DNA of 15,948 nucleotides from JAGOSA01 sp039795715 (GTDB lineage Bacteria; Patescibacteriota; Minisyncoccia; Phycocordibacterales; UBA9973), in NCBI GenBank assembly GCA_039795715.1, contig JBDKLD010000071.1:1-15948 (forward strand), given 5' to 3'. The notes beneath the pieces were generated by a model. That model had not been told where the DNA came from. It did no database searches and was given only the letters and a program-made list of their open reading frames with translations. Position 1 is the stretch's first letter; every line of letters starts with the position of its first letter. The translations under genes and the position numbers were made by a program. This document shows positions 6,298-12,243 of the stretch, piece after piece.

Positions 6298-6325
6298 TTG
6301 ACAAATTACTCTGATGAGATAGTCT
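6298..6325 (+). promoter_or_regulatory. Probable promoter of purM
   Basis: A consensus -35 TTGACA (6298-6303) directly follows the rplE terminator tail. At 16 nt a poor -10, TAGTCT (6320-6325), is the best candidate. The predicted leader to the ATG at 6361 is about 30 nt and has no Shine-Dalgarno. The -35 match is strong and the -10 weak. Confidence 0.45.
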
Positions 6326-6360
6326 TTGGGGAAACTCAAATCTTTCTAAAACTAAAAAAT

Positions 6361-7551
6361 ATGAAAAACAAACAAACTGATACCTATGAATTGCGTGGCG
6401 TTTCTTCAAGTAAGGAAGACGTTCATAATGCAATCAAAAACCTGAGTAAGGGACTCTATAAAGATACCTTTGCCAAGATCGTGCCTGATAGTCTTACGGG
6501 AGATGAAAGATTTTGCCTGATTTCTCATGCCGACGGTGCCGGTACAAAAGCTTTGGCTGCGTACCTTTGCTACAAGCAAACAGGAGATCTCAGTGTATTT
6601 CGCGGTATTGCCCAAGATTCTATAGTTATGAATCTTGATGACATGATTGCATGTGGTGCGACTGGACCATTTACCTATGCGCAAATAATTAATCGCAATA
6701 AGAATCTTATTAAGCAAGAAATTATCGATGAGGTTATAAATGGCGCGCAGGAATTTTTTGATCGAATGAAGCAATTCGGTATCGACATCACTTTTACCGG
6801 AGGAGAAACGGCCGATCTTGGTGATACAGTGAGGACTTTGACTGTTGACGGTGTCATGACTGCTCGCATGAGACGTGATGATATTGTACATATAGACATC
6901 AAGCCCGGAGACTATATTGTTGGGCTGGCATCGAGTGGACAGTCTGCTTATGAAGACAGCCTAAATAGCGGTATTGGCTCAAATGGTCTAACTGATGCCA
7001 GACATGATTTGCTGGAAAATGAATTTGCTTTGATTTATCCGGAAAGTTACGACCCTAGAACACCGGAAGATCTTGTCTATCGTGGCAGGTTCAATTTTAA
7101 ATCTGTCGGAGTGAATGCTTTTAAAGACTTGCTTCTGTCGCCAACTCGTACATACGCGCCGATAGTAAGAGACGTGCTTAGTCGCGAGACGAGAAAAGAT
7201 ATAAGCGGCATTATTCATTGCTCTGGTGGGGGTCAAACGAAAGTACTCAATTTTGTCGATAAAATCCGCATCGAGAAAGACAACATGTTCCCAGTGCCAG
7301 ATATCTTTAAGCTGATTCAGAAGGAGTCAGGCAAAGATACAGCCGGCATGCTTTCTACTTACAACATGGGTTCACGTATGGAAATCTATGTTAGAAACGA
7401 AAAAACGGCTAATCGTGTAATGTTCCTGGCTTCGTCGTATGGCGTTGACAGCAAAATAGTTGGCCGATGTTTTGAGAAAAATGACGGTACTGAAGTTGCC
7501 TGTACTTTACCAGGCAGGGAAAGGGTGGTAATTTCCCAAAAATCCAAGTAA
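6361..7551 (+). CDS. purM: Phosphoribosylformylglycinamidine cyclo-ligase (AIR synthetase), Bacteroidota-like form
   Basis: PurM closes the imidazole ring in purine synthesis, converting FGAM and ATP to AIR. The 396-residue product shows the PurM/AIR synthase fold: SHADGAGTK (DGAGTK 58-63), QDSIVMNLDDM, GGETAD (147-152), a SSGQ loop, LSPTRTY (259-265), SGGGQTK (288-294), VPDIFKLIQ and NMG (335-337). It is longer than the usual 340-350 and its wording (RGVSSSKEDVHNAIKN near the start, IGSNGLTDARHD, NMGSRMEIYV) matches what I remember of Bacteroidota PurM rather than the E. coli type. The ATG at 6361 is chosen over the in-frame TTG at 6298, which is part of the -35 box. Unlike the ribosomal genes it uses AGA and AGG arginine codons freely. 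It stands alone between rplE and rpsN; no other purine gene is in the window. Confidence 0.9.
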   Translation: MKNKQTDTYELRGVSSSKEDVHNAIKNLSKGLYKDTFAKIVPDSLTGDERFCLISHADGAGTKALAAYLCYKQTGDLSVFRGIAQDSIVMNLDDMIACGATGPFTYAQIINRNKNLIKQEIIDEVINGAQEFFDRMKQFGIDITFTGGETADLGDTVRTLTVDGVMTARMRRDDIVHIDIKPGDYIVGLASSGQSAYEDSLNSGIGSNGLTDARHDLLENEFALIYPESYDPRTPEDLVYRGRFNFKSVGVNAFKDLLLSPTRTYAPIVRDVLSRETRKDISGIIHCSGGGQTKVLNFVDKIRIEKDNMFPVPDIFKLIQKESGKDTAGMLSTYNMGSRMEIYVRNEKTANRVMFLASSYGVDSKIVGRCFEKNDGTEVACTLPGRERVVISQKSK

Positions 7552-7580
7552 TTGACACAAAAGGGGCTTCCTGCTAATAT
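7552..7580 (+). promoter_or_regulatory. Strong promoter of the rpsN-secY unit
   Basis: A perfect -35 TTGACA (7552-7557), starting on the base after the purM stop, a 17-nt spacer and an extended -10 TGC-TAATAT (TG 7572-7573, hexamer 7575-7580). The predicted start of transcription is near 7587, about 130 nt upstream of rpsN. The -10 lies inside the loop side of the purM terminator hairpin. Confidence 0.82.
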
Positions 7581-7600
7581 AGCGGAAGCCTTTTATTTTT
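7565..7600 (+). terminator. Intrinsic terminator of purM, overlapping the rpsN promoter
   Basis: GGCTTCC (7565-7571) pairs with GGAAGCC (7584-7590). An inner GCT/AGC (7573-7575 with 7581-7583) extends the stem past one bulged T. A T-rich tract with a single A follows at 7591-7600. The hairpin forms only in transcripts arriving from purM; transcripts from the overlapping promoter start in its 3' arm. Confidence 0.82.
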
Positions 7601-7610
7601 CGTGGCAATC

Positions 7611-7683
7611 CGCTTTTCTCCTTTATTTCTCGCCTTGTCCTAGTCCAAAGCTTGGCTTGGTTGAGGAATAAAGCAAATAAGCG
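7611..7683 (+). promoter_or_regulatory. Structured 5' leader of the rpsN-rpsH unit
   Basis: Three nested helices can form: CGCTT (7611-7615) with AAGCG (7679-7683); an 11-bp helix CTTTATTTCTC (7621-7631) with GAGGAATAAAG (7663-7673) containing one G-U pair; and an apical hairpin using CCAA (7645-7648) with TTGG (7652-7655 or 7657-7660). No open frame of note lies on the + strand here. The position, at the head of a ribosomal-protein unit, suggests an autoregulatory leader, but the ligand is unknown and the structure was derived by eye. Confidence 0.5.
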
Positions 7684-7700
7684 CGATATTCCCGAAACAA

Positions 7701-7707
7701 AAGGTGA
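7701..7707 (+). promoter_or_regulatory. Shine-Dalgarno-like site of rpsN
   Basis: AAGGTGA lies 9-10 nt before the ATG at 7717. It is the only convincing Shine-Dalgarno-like sequence before a ribosomal gene in the window and supports the rpsN start. Confidence 0.6.
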
Positions 7708-7716
7708 CTTATCACT

Positions 7717-7902
7717 ATGGCAAAAACCTCAGTAAAAGTGCGCGCAGCGCGCAAGCCTAAATTCTCTACCCGGAAGACAAACCGTTGTTTTCGATGTGGT
7801 CGAGGTCGCGGTTTTATGCGTGATTTCGGTCTTTGCCGTATCTGCTTCCGTGAGTATGCAAACGAAGGCAAGATTCCAGGCGTTCGCAAGTCATCTTGGT
7901 AA
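7717..7902 (+). CDS. rpsN: Small subunit ribosomal protein uS14, zinc-binding (type Z)
   Basis: uS14 is a 30S head protein. This is the short, zinc-containing form: 61 residues with a CxxC pair at C24/C27 (NRCFRCGR) and a second at C40/C43 (GLCRICFR), then the conserved REYANEGKIPGVRKSSW end. The first residues (MAKTSVKVRAARKPKF) are usual. It is first in the unit and the only ribosomal gene here with a Shine-Dalgarno-like site. Zinc-type uS14 at this place between rplE and rpsH is the canonical spc order, apart from the purM insertion upstream. Confidence 0.97.
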   Translation: MAKTSVKVRAARKPKFSTRKTNRCFRCGRGRGFMRDFGLCRICFREYANEGKIPGVRKSSW

Positions 7903-7923
7903 TCAATTTTTCTCAATAAATAT

Positions 7924-8310
7924 ATGACAGACCCAATCGCAGCAATGATAACAATGATAAAAAACGCATCACATGCAGGTAAAACTGCGGTGACTGTTCC
8001 TCATTCAAAAGTAAAGGAAGCTATTGTTGTCTGCCTCAAGCGTAGTGGTTTTGTTGCAGAATTTGAGAAGAAAATTCGCAACGAACGACCTTACCTCGAC
8101 ATTACGATCACTGCAAAAAACGGCACAAAAATAAACGACGTCACTCGCGTTTCCAAGCCATCACGTCGCATGTACAAAGGTAACAAAGAAATCCGCATGT
8201 ACAAGAATGGCGCTGGTATTTTCGTATACTCAACACCAAAAGGAATTTTGACAGACAAAGAAGCCCGCAAAGAAATGGTCGGCGGAGAAATTCTTTTTTC
8301 AATTTGGTAA
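7924..8310 (+). CDS. rpsH: Small subunit ribosomal protein uS8
   Basis: uS8 binds 16S rRNA helix 21 and, in E. coli, represses the spc operon by binding its mRNA. The 128-residue product has the MTDPIAAMITMIKNA start, a VPHSKVKEAIVVCLKRSGFV helix, SKPSRRMYKG and the C-terminal signature STPKGILTDKEARKEMVGGEILFSIW in which the Ser/Thr-rich loop contacts RNA. The ATG is preceded by AATAAATAT, 21 nt after rpsN. It is a plausible regulator of its own transcript through the leader at 7611-7683, but this is only inference from the E. coli precedent. Confidence 0.97.
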   Translation: MTDPIAAMITMIKNASHAGKTAVTVPHSKVKEAIVVCLKRSGFVAEFEKKIRNERPYLDITITAKNGTKINDVTRVSKPSRRMYKGNKEIRMYKNGAGIFVYSTPKGILTDKEARKEMVGGEILFSIW

Positions 8311-8325
8311 GCATTAAATAATTTT

Positions 8326-8862
8326 ATGTCACGTATCGGCAAACAAGAACTCACTATACCAGCAGGTGTTACCGTAACTCAGTCAAACGGCGTTATTACT
8401 GTTGTCGGTCCAAAGGGAACACTCACCAAGCCTATGCGTGATGAAATTGTTATTACAATTGACGGTGCCAAAATCACTCTCGCTCCCAAGAATCTCGACA
8501 CCAAGTTCATGAATGCGCTTTGGGGTACGTACGCTTCTCATATCAAGAACATGATAAAAGGCGTCACTGAACCGTACACAAAGAACCTCATTCTCGAAGG
8601 TGTCGGTTTCAAGTCAGATGTCAAAGGTGAAAACCTTGAGCTCGCGCTCGGTTTTTCTCACCCTGTTTCAGTCGCTGTCCCGGCTGGCCTCACCGTTACC
8701 GCAGTCAAGAACAATATTGCAGTCACAGGTATCGACAAAGAGCTTGTTGGTCAATTCACCGCAATGGTTCGTGCTCTCAAGAAGCCAGAGCCTTACAAGG
8801 GTAAGGGTTTCCGTTACCAGGATGAAGTTATTCGCCGAAAGCAGGGCAAGAAGGCTGCATAA
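8326..8862 (+). CDS. rplF: Large subunit ribosomal protein uL6
   Basis: uL6 lies at the base of the L7/L12 stalk near the GTPase centre. The 178-residue product is of standard length. It shows the MSRIGKQELTIPAGV start, VVGPKGTLTKPM, the second-domain entry LEGVGFKSDVKGENLELALGFSHPV, and the C-terminal PEPYKGKGFRYQDEVIRRKQGKKAA motif. The ATG follows rpsH by 15 nt and is preceded by ATAATTTT, without a Shine-Dalgarno. Confidence 0.98.
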   Translation: MSRIGKQELTIPAGVTVTQSNGVITVVGPKGTLTKPMRDEIVITIDGAKITLAPKNLDTKFMNALWGTYASHIKNMIKGVTEPYTKNLILEGVGFKSDVKGENLELALGFSHPVSVAVPAGLTVTAVKNNIAVTGIDKELVGQFTAMVRALKKPEPYKGKGFRYQDEVIRRKQGKKAA

Positions 8863-8867
8863 ACCAT

Positions 8868-9230
8868 ATGAACAAGAACATCAAAGCCGAAAAAAGAATG
8901 AGGTTGAAGGGAAAAATCCGATCCAAGGTTTCTGGAACAGCAGAACTTCCTCGTCTTTCTGTTTTCCGTTCAAACAAGTTTATCTATGGGCAACTCATTG
9001 ACGACACAAAAGGTGCTACACTTCTCTCGATCAGTGACATCAAGACCAAGGTCAAAACCAAGGAATCGGGCGGTAAGCGCGCTTCTGCTCGCAAGATGGG
9101 TAATGACATCGCAAAGGGCGCAGTTGCCAAAGGCATCAAGAAAGTTGTCTTTGATCGCAATGGTTTCAAGTACACTGGTCGCATGAAAGAGTTTGCAGAT
9201 GGTGCTCGAGAAGGCGGATTAATTTTCTAA
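8868..9230 (+). CDS. rplR: Large subunit ribosomal protein uL18
   Basis: uL18 binds 5S rRNA with uL5 in the central protuberance. The 120-residue product has the basic N-terminus (KKRMRLKGKIRSK-type), ELPRLSVFRSNKFIYGQLIDD, then KRASARKMGNDIAKGAVAKGIKKVVFDRNG and the diagnostic C-terminal YTGRMKEFADGAREGGLIF. It starts 5 nt after rplF in the context CCATATG. Length and order are canonical. Confidence 0.97.
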   Translation: MNKNIKAEKRMRLKGKIRSKVSGTAELPRLSVFRSNKFIYGQLIDDTKGATLLSISDIKTKVKTKESGGKRASARKMGNDIAKGAVAKGIKKVVFDRNGFKYTGRMKEFADGAREGGLIF

Positions 9231-9236
9231 ATATAT

Positions 9237-9887
9237 ATGGCTGACATAACACCAAAACCAAATACATCTACATCAACAAGTGCTCCAGCAGCAGGTGGTT
9301 TCCGCGCAAGTACTCCAGGCTACCGAGGCGGTGGCGCAGGCAGTTCTCGTGGTGGACAAAGTGGTGGGCAACGCCGTGGCCCACGTCGCGATTTCGCAGA
9401 TCGCCCAAAGCCAGAATTTGATCAAAAGATTCTCTCAATTCGTCGCGTGACTCGTGTCGTCGCTGGCGGTCGTCGTTTCTCACTCTCTTGCGCAATTGCG
9501 ATAGGGGACAAGAAAGGCAACATCGGTCTTGGTACAGGCAAAGCAATCGACACTTCACTCGCCATCAACAAAGCCGTTCGCTCAGCTCGCAAGAATATGA
9601 TTACGCTCAAGCTCACCAAAGAAGGTTCACTTCCATATGAAGTGTCTGCAAAGTTTGGTAGCGCCAAAGTGATGATTATGCCAAATCGTGGCAAGGGTCT
9701 TGTTTCCGGATCTGCTGCACGTGATCTGCTCGTTCTCGCAGGCGTAAAAAATGTCACTTCAAAAGTACTCTCAGGTTCAAAGAATAAACTCAACAATGCT
9801 CGCGCCGCTTTCGATGCGCTTTCCAAGATCGCTACTCGTAAAGTCGAAAAGCCAGCCGCCGCTCGCGATGCCGAAATTTTTTCATAA
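9237..9887 (+). CDS. rpsE: Small subunit ribosomal protein uS5 with Gly/Arg-rich N-terminal extension
   Basis: uS5 lies at the mRNA entry tunnel and affects decoding accuracy. The 216-residue product is longer than the usual 165-170 because of an N-terminal region of about 58 residues that is low-complexity: Thr/Ser/Pro-rich at first (residues 4-18), then Gly/Arg-rich (20-51). The core begins near FDQKILSIRRVTRVVAGGRRFSLS (about 61) and contains GDKKGNIGLGTGKA, a helix ending in SARKNM, GSAKVMIMPNRGKGLVSGSAARDLLVLAGVKNV. It starts 6 nt after rplR in the context ATATATATG. The gene normally after it, rpmD (uL30), is absent; rplO follows after 6 nt. Confidence 0.96.
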   Translation: MADITPKPNTSTSTSAPAAGGFRASTPGYRGGGAGSSRGGQSGGQRRGPRRDFADRPKPEFDQKILSIRRVTRVVAGGRRFSLSCAIAIGDKKGNIGLGTGKAIDTSLAINKAVRSARKNMITLKLTKEGSLPYEVSAKFGSAKVMIMPNRGKGLVSGSAARDLLVLAGVKNVTSKVLSGSKNKLNNARAAFDALSKIATRKVEKPAAARDAEIFS

Positions 9888-9893
9888 AATTAT

Positions 9894-10334
9894 ATGCAGC
9901 TACACACAATTCAACCAATAACAAAAAATAAGAAGCGCATGACAGTCGGTCGTGGTGGAAAACGTGGCAAGACTTCAGGCAAGGGTACCAAAGGTCAGAA
10001 GTCTCGCGCTGGACGCAAACTTCGCCCTGAGCTTCGTGACATCATCAAGAAACTGCCAAAGATGCGCGGTCGCGGCAAGAACATTTTCCAGAGTTTTCAA
10101 GCGAAGCCTGTGGTTATCAACCTCGGCGCTATTGATTCGGCTTTTGAAAAGGGCGCATCAATAACTCCGGCAACACTTGTTTCTGCTGGTCTCATTCGTA
10201 TCCGCCAAAGTGACAAACCTTTTGTCAAAATTCTCGGCACAGGTGAAATCACTAAAGCTCTCGAGTTCTCCGGTGTTATCTTTTCAGCAAGCGCAAAAGC
10301 AAAGATCGAAAAAGCCGGTGGCAAGATTAGTTAA
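9894..10334 (+). CDS. rplO: Large subunit ribosomal protein uL15
   Basis: uL15 is a late-assembly 50S protein. The 146-residue product has the N-terminal signature TVGRGGKRGKTSGKGTKGQKSRAG, a basic region that threads through rRNA, and the globular C-terminal part with VINLGAIDSAF, ITPATLVSAGLI and a VKILGTGEITKALEFSGVIFSASAKAKIEKAGG end. The length is normal. It starts 6 nt after rpsE in the context AAATTATATG, taking the place where rpmD would lie, and precedes secY by 8 nt. Confidence 0.97.
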   Translation: MQLHTIQPITKNKKRMTVGRGGKRGKTSGKGTKGQKSRAGRKLRPELRDIIKKLPKMRGRGKNIFQSFQAKPVVINLGAIDSAFEKGASITPATLVSAGLIRIRQSDKPFVKILGTGEITKALEFSGVIFSASAKAKIEKAGGKIS

Positions 10335-10342
10335 TCAATCCC

Positions 10343-11614
10343 ATGGCAAACGTCACTCACAAACTAAAACTTCTCTTCACAGATAAAAGCCTCCGCAAAC
10401 GCATCTTTTTCGTTCTCGGGGCTTTTGTGGCTTTTCGACTCTTCGCCGCTATTCCAATTCCAGGCGTCGACAAAGAACAACTTGTAGCTTTCTTGGCTAA
10501 TAACCAATTCTTTGGTCTATTGAACGTTTTCTCTGGCGGTGGACTTTCAACTCTTTCGATTGTGATGCTTGGCGTTGGTCCATACATAACTGCTTCGATC
10601 ATCATGCAATTACTCACGCTTATGGTTCCATCACTCAAGGAAATGAATCAAGAAGGTGGGGAAGCTGGCAGGAAAAAGTTTGCCCAGTACACTCGTTTGC
10701 TCGCTATTCCACTTGCGCTCATCCAGGGCTTCAGTCTCTTGGCATTACTTTCAAGCCAAAACGTCATCGTAGATACGACTCTTTACATGAAAGCTGTAAA
10801 CCTCATCATTATTACCGCAGGCGCAATGCTCACGGTCTGGATAGGCGAGCTCATTTCAGAGTTCGGTATTGGCAATGGTGTTTCGCTCATAATCTTTGCT
10901 GGTATCGTCGCTGCGCTTCCTGGCCACGTTAGTCAATTCATTTTTACTTATGATCAAGCAAGTCTCCCTATTTACTTGCTCTTCCTTGTCATTGGCCTCC
11001 TCGTTGTGGCTGGTGTGGTGATGATTACCGAAGCAGAAAGACCGATTGGAGTGACGTACGCGCGTCAGGTACGTGGTATGTCAACATCAAGTGGTGTGAC
11101 TACCTACATTCCGCTCCGCCTCAATATGGCAGGTGTTATTCCGATTATCTTCGCACTTTCCATTTTGCTTTTCCCGCAAATATTTTCAAACCTTTTCGCC
11201 AACTCTTCTCATGTCTGGCTACAGCACATTGCCTCCAAACTCGCGACATTTCGTGATACAACATTCCTCTATGGTGCTATGTACTTCTTGCTCGTTTTTG
11301 TCTTTACGTACTTTTACACATCTGTTACTTTTGATCCAAAACAAATGGCAGATAACCTTCAGAAGAATGGTGCTTTCGTTCCAGGTATTCGACCGGGCGA
11401 ATCAACAACGACATATATTTCAAATATCGTCACACGCATTACGCTTGTCGGCGGTCTATTTCTCGGTATCATCGCAGTCTTACCGCTCATTGTTCGCAAC
11501 CTCTCGGGTATCACCTCAATCTCACTCGGCGGTACAGCTCTCCTTATCGTTGTCTCTGTTGTGATTGATCTCATTAAAAAGATCGATGCACAGACCTCAA
11601 TGCGAGAATACTAG
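10343..11614 (+). CDS. secY: Preprotein translocase channel subunit SecY
   Basis: SecY forms the protein-conducting channel of the plasma membrane with SecE and SecG. The 423-residue product has about ten hydrophobic segments and the family landmarks: the IPIPGVD loop after TM1, the plug region with SGGGLSTLSIVMLGVGPYI, EFGIGNGVSLIIFAGI, MITEAERPIGVTYARQ in the cytosolic loop before TM6-7, YIPLRLNMAGVIPIIFA, and the KNGAFVPGIRPGEST loop that contacts SecA and the ribosome. It lacks any unusual insertion. The ATG, preceded by CAATCCC, is 8 nt after rplO. Its end leads into the adk promoter within 20 nt; no terminator is seen between them. Confidence 0.98.
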   Translation: MANVTHKLKLLFTDKSLRKRIFFVLGAFVAFRLFAAIPIPGVDKEQLVAFLANNQFFGLLNVFSGGGLSTLSIVMLGVGPYITASIIMQLLTLMVPSLKEMNQEGGEAGRKKFAQYTRLLAIPLALIQGFSLLALLSSQNVIVDTTLYMKAVNLIIITAGAMLTVWIGELISEFGIGNGVSLIIFAGIVAALPGHVSQFIFTYDQASLPIYLLFLVIGLLVVAGVVMITEAERPIGVTYARQVRGMSTSSGVTTYIPLRLNMAGVIPIIFALSILLFPQIFSNLFANSSHVWLQHIASKLATFRDTTFLYGAMYFLLVFVFTYFYTSVTFDPKQMADNLQKNGAFVPGIRPGESTTTYISNIVTRITLVGGLFLGIIAVLPLIVRNLSGITSISLGGTALLIVVSVVIDLIKKIDAQTSMREY

Positions 11615-11619
11615 TTTTC

Positions 11620-11628
11620 TGCTATAGT
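11620..11628 (+). promoter_or_regulatory. Extended -10 promoter for adk-map
   Basis: TGC-TATAGT gives an extended -10 (TG 11620-11621, hexamer 11623-11628) ending 6 nt before the adk ATG at 11635. No -35 of note lies at 16-18 nt, which falls in the secY 3' end. The predicted mRNA begins at or next to the AUG. Confidence 0.55.
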
Positions 11629-11634
11629 TTTGCC

Positions 11635-12243
11635 ATGCAACCGCAAACTATCATCCTCATGGGCCGCTCAGGCTGTGGCAAGGGGACACAGGCCAAACTC
11701 CTCAACGATTATCTTAAGGCCAAAGATCCAGAGCGCGACCTTTTCTATCTCGAAACAGGCGCAATGTTCCGCGACTTTATTGGCGGAGATTCATACTCAA
11801 GTAAGCTCTCTAAAGAAATCATGCAGGCTGGAACGCTTCAACCGGCGTTTTTGGCAATTCATATTTGGTCGCACGAATTTATCGACAACCTTAAAGGTGG
11901 TGAGCACATGGTGCTCGATGGCACACCCCGCACCCTTTCTGAAATAGAAGCGCTCGATACGGCTTTTACTTTTTACAAACGTGTAAATCCGATGGTATTT
12001 ATTATTGATGTTTCGAATGACTGGTCGCGCACGCGCCTGAAAGAGCGCGGGCGGATGGATGATCAGAAGGCTAAAGAAGTTGAGCAGAGGCTTGCTTGGT
12101 TTGACACAGATGTTGTGCCAGCAATCAACCACATGCAAGGTGCCAAGATGTACAATGTCATCAAAATTAATGGCGAGCAGACAATTGAGCAAGTCCACTC
12201 GGATATCATTACTGCTTTGGAAAAAACCTATGGCACGAATTAA
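11635..12243 (+). CDS. adk: Adenylate kinase, short-LID form
   Basis: Adenylate kinase converts ATP and AMP to two ADP. The 202-residue product has a P-loop GRSGCGKGTQ (residues 10-19), the AMP-binding segment with LETGAMFRD (39-47), DGTPRT (95-100; DGFPRT in E. coli) and RGRMDD (138-143) followed by a QRLAWF segment with the usual arginine (R152). Between RGR and QRL there is no long LID insert and no zinc-binding cysteines, so it is of the short type. It follows secY, the canonical spc order, and its own -10 lies 6 nt upstream. The 3' end overlaps the map start by 14 bp. Confidence 0.92.
   Translation: MQPQTIILMGRSGCGKGTQAKLLNDYLKAKDPERDLFYLETGAMFRDFIGGDSYSSKLSKEIMQAGTLQPAFLAIHIWSHEFIDNLKGGEHMVLDGTPRTLSEIEALDTAFTFYKRVNPMVFIIDVSNDWSRTRLKERGRMDDQKAKEVEQRLAWFDTDVVPAINHMQGAKMYNVIKINGEQTIEQVHSDIITALEKTYGTN

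Noticed and set aside
6298..6360. Extension of purM to an in-frame TTG at 6298, adding 21 residues.
   Set aside because: The TTG is part of the TTGACA -35 box just behind the rplE terminator, and the PurM family similarity begins after the ATG at 6361.
7623..7916. A 97-codon - strand frame across the leader and rpsN.
   Set aside because: Most of it is antisense to rpsN; the part over the leader is explained by the hairpin sequence. No homology or start signal is seen.
12059..12229. Extension of map by 57 codons upstream.
   Set aside because: This stretch encodes adk in another frame and has no resemblance to a methionine aminopeptidase N-terminus; the ATG at 12230 gives the family-typical start.
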